Of a stretch of DNA of 64,000 bases, positions 16,938-28,745 are shown in pieces. A program made the position numbers and the translations under genes. The notes beneath the pieces were generated by a model. It was not told the origin of the DNA, did no database searches, and saw only the letters and a list, made by a program, of their open reading frames with translations. Position 1 is the stretch's first letter. Each line of letters starts with the position of its first letter. The DNA comes from WHSW01 sp963828755 (GTDB taxonomy: Bacteria > Actinomycetota > Thermoleophilia > Solirubrobacterales > 70-9), in assembly GCA_963828755.1 (NCBI GenBank), contig CAWHFY010000014.1, forward strand, positions 62,001 through 126,000, written 5' to 3'.

Positions 16938-18808
16938 GTGCGCCAGCCATCCGCGGAAGGGATCCGCGCCGCGATCAGCCGCAGGCTCAACAGCGTCCGC
17001 TACGCGGTCGGCGACGTCTTCTACGTGATCGGCCGCTTCCTGCTCAGCGCGGGACGGCTGCTGATCAGGATCCTCGTCTCCATCGGCCGCGGCGCGGCCC
17101 GCTTTTGGGGCTCGCTCTCGGTGATCGCGCGGCGGCGTCTGGTCGCCGCGCTCGGGGTCGCGGTGCTGCTGCTGATCCTGTTCTCGGCGGTGGTGCCGAA
17201 CCTGCCGTGTCAGCTCCCGGGCGGCGACAGCTGTCCGCCGGGCGACGACGCCGCGGAGCTGGTCCCTGGCGACGCGCTCGCCTACCTGCACGCCAACCTC
17301 GATCCCGACACCGACGAGTACGCAGCCGCGAGCGAGCTCGCCCACCGGCTGCCGGTGTTCGGCGGCGAACTGGCCACCCGCGCCACGGCCCTGATCCCGA
17401 GCCCGAGCACCGGCCGGCTCGACTTCGACGCCGACGTGCGGCCGTGGTTCGGGGGCGAGGCGGCGGTGGCGGTGCTCGCCGGCAGCGGTCCGGCCCCCGA
17501 GCGGGTCGACCTGCTCGAGGTCGAGGACGGTGACGGCGCGAGCGAGTACGCGAGCTCGCTCGCGGTCGGCGACCCCCAGACGTCCGAGTACGAGGGGGTC
17601 GAGCTGAGCACAGACCGCAGCGGGGTCGCGACCGCGCAGTTCGACGACTTCCTCGTGATCGGCACCGAGGACGGAGTTCGCGCGGTGATCGCGACCGCGA
17701 CCGGCTCGGACGAGGCCCCGGCGCCGCTCGCCGACGATCGAGACCGCGACCGAGGTCCGCGACGAGCTTCCCGAGCACCGGTTCGCCGAGGCCTGGGTCT
17801 CGGGTGAGGGAATCGACCAGCTGCTGGCGCCCGGGTCCGGGACGCTCTCGACCCTGAGCCCGCTGATCGCGCCCGGCTCGAGCCGCGGGGTCGCCGCCTC
17901 GCTGAGCGCCGGCGACGACGGGCTGGAGCTCGCGATCCGGAGCGCGCTCGACCCCGAGCGCGAGGACGCCTCGCCCGGCTTCTTCGCCGCCTTCCCGGGC
18001 TTCGACCCCAGCCTCGACGACGACCTTCCGGCGCGCACGCTCGCCTACCTCGGGTTCGGGGCCCCGGCCGAGACGGTCACCGCGCTGCTCTCACAGGCGA
18101 GCTCGCAGGCGCCCGGGATCGCGGCGGGCTTCCGCGACCTGGTCCAGGGCATTCGGCGCAGCGCCGACCTCGACCTCGAGCGCGGCGTGCTCGAGGCACT
18201 CGGCGATGAGGCGGCGGTCGCGCTCGAGCCGCCGGCCGGAGGCGACCTCGCGGCCGGGGCTCCGTACGCGCTCTTCGCGGCCGACGATGTCGACGAGGTC
18301 GCCGCCCGCGCCGGGCTCGCGGCGCTCGGCGGGTCGCTGACCCAAGCGCTTGCGCGGCGGCGGCGCTGCGCCGGCGTTCGGCCAGGAGGATGTCGAAGGA
18401 GTGCAGACGAACACGGTCCGCGTCTCGCCGACGGTCGAGCTGACTTACGCCGTCTTCGACGGACTCGCCGCGATCGCGACCGACCCGGCCGGGGTCGCGG
18501 CGATGATCGAGGGCGACGGCGGGCTCGCCGACCAAGACCGCTACCAGCGCGCCACCGACGGCTTCCCCGACCAGGTCTCGCTGCAGGCCTACCTCGACCT
18601 CGACGGGCTCGTCGCGATCGGCGAGGCAGCCGGTCTGGCCGAGGACCCGCTCTACGCGACCTTCGCCGGCGACTTTCGCCGGCTCGAGGCGCTCGGGCTC
18701 GCGGTCTCGACCGACGGACGACGTGCTCGCGACCGAACGCCCGACTGCTGGTCGGCGACGAGGCCGAGCACGACGACGTCGACCACCAGCCCCGCTCCGA
18801 CCGACTGA
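16938..18808 (+). CDS. DUF3352-like membrane-anchored protein (multiple frameshifts)
   Basis: A protein of about 610 residues with a short cytoplasmic N terminus, one membrane segment (LVAALGVAVLLLILFSAVV, about residues 72-90) and a large outside domain that resembles DUF3352. That domain begins AAELVPGDALAYLHANLDPD. The frame changes near 17732, 18350, 18716 and 18734, each explained by one extra base. The last 80 or so bases cannot be put in a single frame, so the true end is uncertain. It sits between der and metK with no operon partner of related function. Role unknown. Confidence 0.65.
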
Positions 18809-18827
18809 TCCGCGGCCGGTTTGCGTC

Positions 18828-18833
18828 TAACCT
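18828..18833 (+). promoter_or_regulatory. -10-like TAACCT before metK
   Basis: TAACCT ends 10 bases before the metK ATG. The 18-base stretch GTCTAACCTCCTGCGCCA closely resembles the one before rpsP. Confidence 0.5.
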
Positions 18834-18843
18834 CCTGCGCCAT

Positions 18844-20098
<1,255 letters not shown>

Positions 20099-20111
20099 GC
20101 GGCTAGCCGCT

Positions 20112-20645
20112 CTAGCTGGGCGCGCGCTCTGCTTCGCCGGGAGCGTCGTCGCCGAGGCCCTCGGCGGAGCCGCGGCGCGTGGCGGTGTCGACCATGTGGA
20201 CGACGTCGCCCGGGTCTGCGACCCCCGCGAAGATGAAGTTGTAGTCGTCGCCGGCCGCGGTGTCGAAGTCGACGTTGCCGATCTGCAGCATCCGCTGGAC
20301 CACGCTCTGCTGGTAGTTGACGTTCTGGACGCGCTCCAGCCGCGTCTCCTGGATCGTCCGCGAGACGATCCCGCGCTTGATGTGCAGGCGGCGGTTGGTG
20401 ATCGTGTAGCTGGTCGCGACCCGCTTGACGAACCCGATCAGGATCGTCAGCGCGACCCCGACCAGGGCGACGATCGTGACCAGGCCCGTGTCGGTCTCGT
20501 CGCCGATCGTCCCGGTGGCGAGCGCGATCAGCAGGCAGATCACGGCGGTGACGGCGATCCCCTTGAGATAGAAGTCGAGGATCGCCCTCCAGGAAGGGTG
20601 GCCCTCGTAGAGGATCTGCTCGCCGGGGTGCAGCTTGGGCGCCAC
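20112..20645 (-). CDS. membrane protein with bacterial PH (DUF304-like) domain
   Basis: A 177-residue protein of unknown function. Residues 8-22 (GEQILYEGHPSWRAI) and the later segment TSYTITNRRLHIKRGIVSRT are typical of DUF304/bPH2 proteins. Two hydrophobic helices lie between them (about residues 28-46 and 55-72). A following QETRLERVQNVNYQQSVVQR helps define the PH fold. The GTG at 20645 is the best start. A charged tail ends the protein. It lies opposite metK and priA, 60 bases from the priA start. Confidence 0.82.
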   Translation of the reverse strand: MAPKLHPGEQILYEGHPSWRAILDFYLKGIAVTAVICLLIALATGTIGDETDTGLVTIVALVGVALTILIGFVKRVATSYTITNRRLHIKRGIVSRTIQETRLERVQNVNYQQSVVQRMLQIGNVDFDTAAGDDYNFIFAGVADPGDVVHMVDTATRRGSAEGLGDDAPGEAERAPS

Positions 20646-20692
20646 GGGCGGCAGTCTAACCCCGCCGGGGACGTCTCCGCCGACGCCGCGCC

Positions 20693-20698
20693 TACGCT
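20693..20698 (+). promoter_or_regulatory. -10-like TACGCT before priA
   Basis: TACGCT ends 7 bases before the priA ATG; no Shine-Dalgarno is present. Confidence 0.45.
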
Positions 20699-20705
20699 GG
20701 CGCCG

Positions 20706-22887
20706 ATGTCGATCGCCAGGGTCGAGCCGCTGACCACCGCCCGCGCGCTACGGGGGCCGTTCGACTACCTGCTGCCCGAGCGCCTCGGCGAGGTCGGCGT
20801 CGGGACCCTGCTCGAGGTCCCGTTCGGGCGCCAGCGCCTGCTCGGGGTCGTGGTCGAGGTCGCCGAGCGCAGCGAGCTGCCGCCGGAGCGCTTGGCCGAG
20901 CCGATCGCGGCGCTCGAGGCCGGCGTCTCGCCGGAGCTGGTCGAGCTCGCGCTCTGGGTGGCGCGGGAGTACTGCTCGACCCCGGCGCGTGGCCTCGACC
21001 TGGTGCTGCCTCCGGGGACCGGCTCGAGCCGCGGCCAGACCGCGCCGCGGACCGAGATCACCGCCCGCGCGGCGGGCTCGGCCTCGGTCGCACTCGAGCG
21101 CGAGACGCTCGGACCGGTGCAGCGGCGCGCGCTCGAGCTGCTCGTCGGCGCCGAGGCCGAGCTCGGCGGCGGCGAGCTCGCCGCAGCGGGGATCGCCCGC
21201 GACGCGCTGCGCCGGCTCGAGCGCCGCGGCTTGGTCGAGCTCGGCGAGCGCCAGGTGCGCCGGCGCCCGCGCGGCGCCTCGATCGGCGCCGGCGGCGGGC
21301 CGGTCGAGCTCGACCCGGCGCAGCGGCGGGCCCTCGAGCGGATCGTCGCCGGGCTCGACGCGGGCGGGGCGGAGCTGCTCCTGCACGGGGTCACCGGCTC
21401 GGGCAAGACCGAGGTCTACCTCGCCGCCGCCGAGGCGGCGCTGGAGCGCGGCCGCGGGGTGATCATCGGAGTGCCCGAGATCGGGATGACGCCGCAGGCG
21501 GTCTCGCGCTTCGTCTCGCGCTTCGGCGACTCGGTCGCGGTCCTGCACTCGCGCCTCGGAGCCGGCGAGCGCCGCGACGAGTGGCACCGGCTGCGCGACG
21601 GCGAGGCGCGGATCTGCGTCGGGCCGCGCTCGGCGGTCTTCGCGCCGATCGCCGGCCTCGGCCTGATCGTCGTCGACGAGGAGCACGACGCCTCCTACAA
21701 GCAGGAGGGCGACCCGCGCTACGACGCCCGCGAGGTCGCCCGCCGGCGCGCCGCACAGAACGGCGCCGCGCTCGTGCTCGGCTCGGCGACCCCGCGGCCG
21801 GAGAGCTGGCTCGAGCTCGAGCGGATCGAGCTGCTGCGAGCGCGTCGACGGGCGCCCGATGCCGGCGGTCGAGGTGCTGGACATGCGCGGTCGCGACGGC
21901 CGCGAGGGACCGCTTCATCCGCGCACGCGGGCGGCGCTCGCCGCGCTGCGCGGCGGCGCCGGCAAGGCGATCGTGCTCGTCAACCGCCGCGGCTGGGCCC
22001 CGTATCTGGCCTGCCGCGGCTGCGGCTGGGCGGCGGAGTGCCCGAGCTGCGACGTCTCGCTGGTCGTCCACCGCGCGGGCGAGGGCCTGCGCTGTCACCA
22101 CTGCGGCCACGCCGAGCCGCTGCCGCGCGAGTGCCCGGAGTGCGGCTCGGTGACCCTGGCCCGCGCCGGCGCGGGCAGCCAGCGGATCGAGGACGAGATC
22201 GCCGCCGCCGCGGCGCCCCTGCCGGTCTTTCGCCTCGACGCCGACAGCACCGCTCGGCAGGGCGGCCACCTCGAGATCCTCGAGCGCTTCCAGGCGGCCG
22301 AGTCCGGGGTCCTGGTCGGGACGCAGATGGTCGCCAAGGGGCACGACTTCCCCGACGTCGTGCTCGGGGTCGTGATCGACGCCGACTCGACCCTGCGGTT
22401 TCCCGACCTGCGGGCGGAGGAGCGCACCTTCGCGCTCGTCGCCCAGCTCGCCGGGCGCAGCGGCCGCGGCGGGCGCGCCGGCCGGGTGCTGGTGCAGACG
22501 CTCGCGCCGGAGGCCGAGGCGATCGTTCGTGCCGCCGCCCACGACGCCGAGGGCTTTCTCGCCGGCGAGCTCGAGCGTCGCCGCGAGCTCGGCTACCCGC
22601 CGTTCGCCCACCTGATCCGGGTCGAGCTCTCGCACCCGGACGCCGCGAAGCTCGACCCCGCGGCCGCCGGCCTGCGCGACGCGCTCGTCGCCGGGCTGCC
22701 CGAGGGCGCGGTCGCGCTCGGGCCGGCGCCCCGATTTCGACTGCGCGGCCGCGAGCGGCGCCAGATCGTGATCAAGGCGCCCGAGCGCGGCCCCGCGGTC
22801 GCGGTGATCCGGGAGGTCGTCCACGCGGAGGCGCGCGCCGGGCGACTGCGCGAGATCAAGCTCTCGGTCGACGTCGACTCGCAGTAG
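20706..22887 (+). CDS. priA: primosomal helicase PriA (frameshifted once)
   Basis: A superfamily 2 helicase that restarts stalled replication forks. The N-terminal DNA-binding domain contains RGPFDYLLPERL. Walker A is LLHGVTGSGKTEVYLAA and the DEAH-type box is IVVDEEHDASYKQEGD. Four zinc-binding cysteine pairs follow in the second half (ACRGCGWAAECPSCD, CHHCGHAEPL, ECPECGS). The frame shifts near 21838 by one surplus base; removing it gives 726 residues, a normal length. Many actinobacterial PriA proteins lack active helicase motifs, but here both the Lys of Walker A and the DEEH box are present. Confidence 0.92.
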
Positions 22888-22919
22888 CGCGCGCCCGGTC
22901 GCCGCGCGAGCCGCCGAAA

Positions 22920-22925
22920 TACACT
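22920..22925 (+). promoter_or_regulatory. -10-like TACACT before def
   Basis: TACACT ends 7 bases before the def ATG. Confidence 0.45.
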
Positions 22926-22932
22926 CGGTTGC

Positions 22933-23565
22933 ATGTCCGAGGCAACCGAAGACCAGCTCGAGGAGGAGACCACCGAGGTCGCCGAGCCGCGGCCCGAGGG
23001 TGGGCTGACCGAGGACGAGCGCGAGCGCCGCGCCGCCGCGCTCTCCCACGTGGTCACCTTCGGCGACCCGGTGCTGCGCTCGCGCGCCTCCGAGATCGCC
23101 GAGTTCGGGCCGGACCTCGCCGCCGAGGCGGCGCGCATGGTCGAGATCATGCGCGGCGCGATGGGCGTCGGTCTGGCCGCGACCCAGCTCGGCGCGCTGC
23201 GCCGGCTGCTCGTCTTCCAGGCCAGCCCGGACGGTCCCGCGACCGCCGTCGTCAACCCGCAGGTCGAGTGGCTGTCCGAAGAGCTCGCGACCGCCGAGGA
23301 GGGCTGCCTCAGCCTGCCCGGGATCGGGCTCGACGTCGAGCGGGCCCTGCACGCCCGGGTCAGCGGCGTCGACGTCGAGGGCGAGTCGCTGCTGCTCGAG
23401 GCCTCGGGGCTCGAGGCGCGGGTGCTCCAGCACGAGATCGACCACCTCGACGGCGTCCTGATCATCGACCGGACCACGCGCGAGCAGCGCAAGGGGGCGC
23501 TGCGGGCGCTGCGCGAGGGCACCAGCTACAGCCCGGAGCCCGATCCCGAGCCCGACGACGGGTGA
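22933..23565 (+). CDS. def: peptide deformylase
   Basis: A 210-residue metalloenzyme that removes the formyl group from nascent proteins. The three motifs are complete: GVGLAATQLG, EGCLSLPGIG (with the metal Cys) and QHEIDHLDGVL (two metal His and the catalytic Glu). An extra acidic N-terminal extension of about 38 residues precedes the catalytic domain (TEDQLEEETTEVAEP), and a short acidic tail ends it. The stop overlaps the GTG start of fmt (GTGA), so the formylation and deformylation genes are coupled. Confidence 0.95.
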   Translation: MSEATEDQLEEETTEVAEPRPEGGLTEDERERRAAALSHVVTFGDPVLRSRASEIAEFGPDLAAEAARMVEIMRGAMGVGLAATQLGALRRLLVFQASPDGPATAVVNPQVEWLSEELATAEEGCLSLPGIGLDVERALHARVSGVDVEGESLLLEASGLEARVLQHEIDHLDGVLIIDRTTREQRKGALRALREGTSYSPEPDPEPDDG

Positions 23566-24465
23566 GGGTCGTCTACCTCGGTACCTCGGACTTCGCCGCC
23601 GCCGTCCTGCGCGGGCTCGCCGCCAGCCCGCACCGCCCGGCGCTCGTGGTCACGCCGCCCGACAGCCGCCGCGGCCGCGGGCGCCGCGCCGCGCCGGCGC
23701 CGGCCGCCGCGGCCGCCGCGGAGCTCGGGGTCGACGTGCTGCGCACCGAGTCGACCGAGAGCGATGAGGCGCTCGAGCGGATCCGCGCCGCCGAGGCCCG
23801 AGCTGGGCGTCGTCTGCGCCTTCGGCCAGCTGTTGCGCGAGCCGCTGCTGAGCGAGCTCGAGCTGCTCAACGTGCACCCGTCGCTGCTGCCACGCTGGCG
23901 GGGAGCTGCGCCGATCGAGCGCGCGATCATGGCCGGCGATGCCGAGACCGGGGTGTCGATCATGCGGGTCACCGCCGGCCTCGACTCCGGCCCGGTTGCG
24001 CTCGCGCGAGGCGGTGGCGATCGGCGACGACGACTTCGGCCGGCTCTCCGAGCGCCTCGAGGACCTCGGCACCCGGCTGCTGGTCGAGGCGCTCGACCGC
24101 CGCGCCGCCGGCCCGATCGAGTTCACCGAGCAGGACGACGCGCGGCGACCTACGCGGAGAAGATCGGCCCCGAGGACCGGCGCCTCGACCCGGGCGCGAC
24201 CGCGATCGAGCTCGAGCGCCGCGTGCGGGCGCTTCACCCGCATATCGGCGCCCACCTCGAGCTCGCCGGCGGTGAGCGGCTCGGGGTCGACGTCGCCCAC
24301 GCGGAGCCCGGGGAGCTGGAGGCCGGAACGCTCGACGCCGAGGGCGGCCTGCGGCTCGGCTGCGGCGACGGGGTGCTCAGGCTCGAGCGCGTGAAGCCGG
24401 CGGGCCGGCGGCCGATGGACGCGGAGGCCTATCTGCGCGGGCACTCGGTGCCCGAGCTCGCGTGA
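23562..24465 (+). CDS. fmt: methionyl-tRNA formyltransferase (three frameshifts)
   Basis: Formylates initiator Met-tRNA using 10-formyltetrahydrofolate. The blocks seen are RVVYLGTSDFAAAVLRGLA, ELGVVCAFGQLL, the catalytic region NVHPSLLPRWRGAAPIERAI, GDAETGVSIMRVTAGLDSGP, and a C-terminal domain from ATYAEKIGPEDRRLD. The frame changes near 23798 (+1), 24008 (+1) and 24145 (-1). The net correction gives exactly 301 codons, a normal length. The GTG start overlaps the def stop and the stop overlaps the rsmB start. Confidence 0.9.
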
Positions 24466-25838
24466 GCGCCGCGGTCACGCCGGCGCGGGCGCTCGCCTAC
24501 GAGATCCTCCGCCGAACGTTCGAGGACGGGGCGTGGACCGACCGCGCATTCACAGCGGGGGCGAGCCGCGCCGCGCTCGACGGCCGCGAGCTGGCGCAGG
24601 CGCGGCGGCTCACCTACGGATCGGTGCAACGGCGCGCGACCACCGACCACATCGTCGCCGCGCTCGCCGGGCGCCGCGGCGGCCGCGTCGACGCCGCCGC
24701 GATCGCCGCGCTGCGGCTCGGCCTCTACGAGCTGCTGTTCTCCGAGACGGCCGATCACGCCGCGGTCGACCAGGCGGTCGAGCTCGCCAAGCAGGGGATG
24801 CGCCGGACGGGCGGTGCCGGGCGGGCGCGAGCCGCGAGCGGCTTCGTCAACGCGATCCTGCGCCGCGCCGCCGCCGAGCGCGATGAGCTGCTCGGGGCGC
24901 TCGACGATTCGACCCCGGCTGGGGCCGCGATCGCCCACTCGTACCCGGCGTGGCTCGCCGAGCTGTGGTGGGAGGAGCTCGGCGAGGCCGAGGCGCGGCT
25001 GCTGATGGCGGCGATGAACGAGCCCGCGGAAACCGCCTTCCGGGTCAACACGCTGCGCGCCGACCCGGCGACGGTCGCGGCCGACCTGCGGGCCGCCGGG
25101 GTCGAGGTCGAGGGGCCGGGAGCGGGCGGGCTGCTCGATCCGGCCGATTGCCTGGTCGTCGAGACCGCCGGCGAGCCGGTGGGCGCGAGGGCGGCGACCG
25201 GGGAGCTGATTCCCCAGTCGCGCGGCTCGCAGGCCGTGGTCGCGGTGCTCGACCCGCAGCCGGGCGACCGGGTGCTCGACCTGTGCGCCGGGCCCGGGAT
25301 CAAAACGACGGCGATCGCGGCGCGGATGGGCGACCGCGGCGAGCTGGTCTCGGTCGAGCACGACCCGCGCCGGGCCGCCGAGATCGAGGCGCTGTGTGCC
25401 CGCGCCGGTGTGACCTGCGCCCGGGTCGAGGTCGCCGACGCGACCGAGGCCGACCTCGGATCGGGCTACGATCGCATCCTCTTGGACCCGCCCTGCTCAG
25501 ACCTGGGAACGCTCGCCTCGCGCCCCGACGCGCGCTGGCGGAAGGCGCCCGAGGACACCGAACGCCTCGCCGCGTTGCAGCGCCGGCTGCTGGTTCGCGC
25601 CGCTCGAGCGCTCGCCCCGGGCGGCGCGCTCACCTACTCGACCTGCACGATCTCGGCCCGCGAGAACGAGGCGGTCGCGGGCGGGCTCGGCGAGTACGTG
25701 GGCGGTGTGGAGCCGGACGAGCTCTCGGTCGCCGAGCGGCGGCTCGCCGCCCGCGCCGACAAGCGCTTCCTGCAGTTGCTGCCCGAGCGCGACTCGACCA
25801 CCGGCTTCTTCATCGCCCGCTTCCGGAGGGCCGCCTGA
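24462..25838 (+). CDS. rsmB: 16S rRNA (cytosine-967-C5) methyltransferase
   Basis: A 458-residue SAM-dependent RNA methyltransferase. Residues 1-140 form the NusB-like RNA-binding domain (ARALAYEILRRTFEDG). The catalytic domain shows DRVLDLCAGPGIKTTAIA (SAM site), LLDPPCSDLGTLASRPD (motif IV with its Cys) and LTYSTCTISARENEAVA (catalytic Cys in motif VI). The GTG start overlaps the fmt stop and its stop overlaps the next ATG (TGATG). The gene sits in the def-fmt-rsmB-rpe order common in actinobacteria. Confidence 0.95.
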   Translation: MSAAVTPARALAYEILRRTFEDGAWTDRAFTAGASRAALDGRELAQARRLTYGSVQRRATTDHIVAALAGRRGGRVDAAAIAALRLGLYELLFSETADHAAVDQAVELAKQGMRRTGGAGRARAASGFVNAILRRAAAERDELLGALDDSTPAGAAIAHSYPAWLAELWWEELGEAEARLLMAAMNEPAETAFRVNTLRADPATVAADLRAAGVEVEGPGAGGLLDPADCLVVETAGEPVGARAATGELIPQSRGSQAVVAVLDPQPGDRVLDLCAGPGIKTTAIAARMGDRGELVSVEHDPRRAAEIEALCARAGVTCARVEVADATEADLGSGYDRILLDPPCSDLGTLASRPDARWRKAPEDTERLAALQRRLLVRAARALAPGGALTYSTCTISARENEAVAGGLGEYVGGVEPDELSVAERRLAARADKRFLQLLPERDSTTGFFIARFRRAA

Positions 25839-26065
25839 TGGCCGACGACCGCGCGATCCGCCGGCCCTCGTGCCCGGGCTGCGGCGAGCCCTGGCTGCGG
25901 CCGACCCAGCTCCCCGGGCGCTACCGCTGCGTCTTCTGCCTGCGCCGCTACGAGCTCGTCTCGGGGTGTCCCAACTGCGGCGAGCACCAGACGATGGTCA
26001 GGATGTCCGCCGATGAGGACCTGCTCTGCCAGCACTGCGGCCACTCGATGCTGACCCCAGTATGA
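25838..26065 (+). CDS. small double zinc-ribbon protein
   Basis: A 75-residue protein with four CxxC pairs: CPGC (residues 12-15), CVFC (31-34), CPNC (44-47) and CQHC (64-67). Two zinc sites are expected. It overlaps rsmB upstream (TGATG) and rpe downstream (ATGA), so it is translated with them. No function is known to me; the fold suggests nucleic-acid or protein contact near the translation genes it accompanies. Confidence 0.8.
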   Translation: MADDRAIRRPSCPGCGEPWLRPTQLPGRYRCVFCLRRYELVSGCPNCGEHQTMVRMSADEDLLCQHCGHSMLTPV

Positions 26066-26746
26066 GCGCCCGACCCCCCGCCTACGAGGGCCGGCGGATC
26101 GCGCCGTCGATCCTCTCGGCCGACTTCGCGCGGCTGGGCGACCGGGTCGCCGAGGTGCTCGACGCCGGGCGCGCGGGTGATCCACGTCGACGTTATGGAC
26201 GGCCACTTCGTCCCCCCGATCACGATCGGGCCGCTGGTCGCCGGGGCGATCGCCGACCAGGTCCACGAGGCGGGCGGGGCGGTCGACGTCCACCTGATGA
26301 TCGAGAACCCGGACCGCCACGTCGCCGAGTTCGCGCGCGCCGGCGCCGACTCGATCACGTTCCACGTCGAGGCGACCCCCCACGCGAACCGGGTCCTCAA
26401 CCTGATCCGCGAGGAGGGCTGCCTGGCCGGGATCGCCCTCAACCCGGCGACGCCGCCGGAGGCGCTCTCCGAGCTCGCCGGCGTCGCCGACCTCGTCCTG
26501 TGCATGTCGGTCAACCCGGGCTGGGGCGGCCAGTCGTTCATCGACGGCTCGCCGGCGAAGCTGCGGCGCCTTGGCGAGCTGCTCCCGGAAGCTCTGCACG
26601 AGGTCGATGGCGGCGTCGACCCGACGACCGCGAGCAGCGTCGCCGACGCCGGGGCGACCCTGCTGGTCGCCGGCTCGGCGATCTTCGGCAGGCCCGATCC
26701 GGCCGCCGCGTACGCCGAGCTCGCCGGCGCGGCCGGCGCCGCCTAG
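26062..26746 (+). CDS. rpe: ribulose-phosphate 3-epimerase (frameshifted once)
   Basis: A TIM-barrel epimerase of the pentose phosphate pathway, interconverting ribulose 5-phosphate and xylulose 5-phosphate. APSILSADFARLGDRV, then HVDVMDGHFVPPITIGP, VDVHLMIENPDRH, VLCMSVNPGWGGQSFI and DGGVDPTTA give all active-site segments. A surplus base near 26170-26176 splits the first 36 residues from the rest. Removing it gives 227 residues, the normal size. Its product feeds both nucleotide synthesis and the riboflavin pathway encoded just downstream. Confidence 0.93.
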
Positions 26747-26756
26747 CCCGAGCCGC

Positions 26757-28608
26757 TCAGCGCCCCGGCGGTGCGGGGGCGGTCAGGGCGCCGGCGAGCT
26801 CCTGCCACCAGGCGCGGTCGGCCGTGGAGATCCCCGGGCGGGCGACCCGGCGCGCGCACCACTCGGCGAGGTTGCGGCGGCTGCCGACCGCGAGCAGGTC
26901 CGCGCCGGTCGCCGCGTAGCGGCCGTCGGCGAGCGCGACCAGGGCGCCGTTGCCGTCGCGGCGCACTCGCAGGCGCTTGGCGACCGGGACCCCCTGGATC
27001 AGCTCCGGCGAGCCGAGGTCGCCGTCCTCCGGACGCCACGGCCGCACGGTGAACACCTGGGGCGCCCCGCGCGGCGGCAGCGCCGTCGACGCTCGGCTCC
27101 CCGAGCGGGCCGTTGCGCCAGCGCCCGGCGAGCTGCTGCACGGCGTCGAGCGCCTCGAGCCTGGCGACGATGTGGAGCTCGTCGCCGACCTCGAGCTCGG
27201 TCGAGCCGCGTGGCGGGAGCGCCTCGCCGTTGCGGACGATCAAGTTGACGAGCGCCTCGCGCGGCAGGTCGAGGTCCTTCGCCATCACCCCAGCGGCGGC
27301 GTCTCCCGGCCGGATGCGCCAGACGAACGACTCGGCGCCGAGCTCCCGGATGATCCCGGTCTCGATCAGCGGCGGCGGCAGGGTCGGCTCGTCGCTGACC
27401 ACCCCGAGGCGCTTTGCCAGCGGCTCGAAGGTCGCCCCCTGAACGAGGGTTGATGTCACGACCACGAAGAAGATCGAGTTGAAGATCAGCTCGTTGTCGC
27501 CAACCCCGGCGACGACCGGGAACGTCGCCAGCCAGATCGGAATCGCCCCGCGCAGGCCGGCCCAGCCGAGCATCAGCCGCTCGCGGTTGTTGAACGGCGA
27601 GAAGACGCTGGCGACGAAGGCCGCGAGCGGGCGGGCGATGAAGATCAGCGCCGCCGAGAGCAGCAGGGCCTCGCCGGCGACCTCGCCGAGACCGCTCGGG
27701 AAGACGAGCAGGCCCAGCAGCGCGAAGAGCGAGATCTGCGCGACCCATGAGAGGCCCTGGTGGAAGGCGATCACGGTCGGCTTCGCGGGGACCGGGCCGG
27801 TGCCGAGAATCAGCGCGGCGATGTAGACGGACAGAAACCCGGAGCCGTGGACGAGCTCGGGCAGGCCGTAGGCGATGGCGACGGTCGCGATCGAGGCGAC
27901 CGGGTAGAGGCCGGGATTGGGCAGATCGAGGTTGCGAAAGCACCAGCGCGCGCCGTAGCCGATCGCGATCCCGAAGGCGACCCCGAGCGCGAGCTTGACG
28001 ACGAGGCTGCCGGCCATGTCGGCGATCCCGTAACCGGGATCCTGGATCCATTCGATGAAGCCGGTTACGAGCAGCAGGGCGACCGGGTCGTTCATCCCCG
28101 ACTCGCCCTCGAGCGCGCGGGCCAGCGGCTTGCTCAGGTGGGATCCGCGCAGGACGGCGAAGATCGCGGCGCTGTCGGTGGCGGCGACGGCGCCGCCAAT
28201 CAGCATCCCCTCGAGGGTCGAGAGGTCGAAGAGCCAGACGGCGACGAAGCCGGTGATCACGGCGGTGATCACCGTCCCGATCGTCGCCAGCGAGACCGCG
28301 GTGCCGAGGACCGGCCGGATCTCGCCCCAGCCGGCGGTCAGGCCGCCCTCGAACAGGATCAGGATCAGGCCGATCGTCCCGAGCGTCTGCGCCAGGTCGT
28401 AGTTCTCGAACTCGATCCCGCCGACTCCCTCGGAGCCGAGCAGCATGCCGAGGCCGAGGAAGAGCAGCAGGCCCGGCACGCGAACCCGATCGGCGACCTT
28501 CGCCGCGAGCAGGCCGGTTGCCAGCAAGAGGCCGGCGATCAGGATCAGCTCATAGTCCGACAAGGGGGGAAGGTACCGGGCTAGCTCGCCTCGTCGGCGA
28601 GCGCTCAT
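26757..28608 (-). CDS. K+/H+ antiporter, CvrA/NhaP2 type (frameshifted near the C terminus)
   Basis: A CPA1 cation/proton antiporter with about 12 hydrophobic helices in residues 17-400, including GAVAATDSAAIFAVLRG and EGESGMNDPVALLLV, the acidic cation-binding region. A TrkA-C domain follows (SFVWRIRPGDAAAGVMAKDL to VGDELHIVARLEALD). A CorC/HlyC-type domain ends the protein (PWRPEDGDLGSPELIQGVPV). The last domain lies in another frame after a shift near 27079. Removing one base gives 616 residues, the length of CvrA-type antiporters. These proteins export K+ during osmotic or alkaline stress. It is convergent with rpe. Confidence 0.88.
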
Positions 28609-28713
28609 CGGCGCGGCGGTAGAGGAGCATCAGCAGGGCGAAGCGCGCGCCTGGGGCTCGTCGGCCATGCCGTCACGGTACCGTCGCGGCGCCGAGAGCG
28701 AGATGGAGTATCG

Positions 28714-28733
28714 TTGACTGACTAGTCAATCAG
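28714..28733 (+). promoter_or_regulatory. palindromic operator-like site upstream of ribD
   Basis: TTGACTGACTAGTCAATCAG contains the perfect palindrome TGACTAGTCA (28719-28728) and the pair TTGACT/AGTCAA. It is AT-richer than its surroundings and ends 12 bases before the ribD start. It looks like a repressor operator of TetR type overlapping a -35 box. No FMN riboswitch is visible in this gap. Confidence 0.5.
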
Positions 28734-28745
28734 GCCGCTGATTCG

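Noticed and set aside
20706..22887. PriA as a helicase-dead actinobacterial form.
   Set aside because: Walker A lysine and the DEEH box are both present, so there is no sequence reason to call it inactive.
28618..28670. A short minus-strand frame upstream of the antiporter as a leader peptide gene.
   Set aside because: Only about 12 codons, no regulatory codons or hairpin; it may instead be an N-terminal extension of the antiporter in another frame.
28609..28745. FMN riboswitch upstream of ribD.
   Set aside because: The gap is short and lacks the conserved paired blocks of that riboswitch; only an operator-like palindrome is seen.
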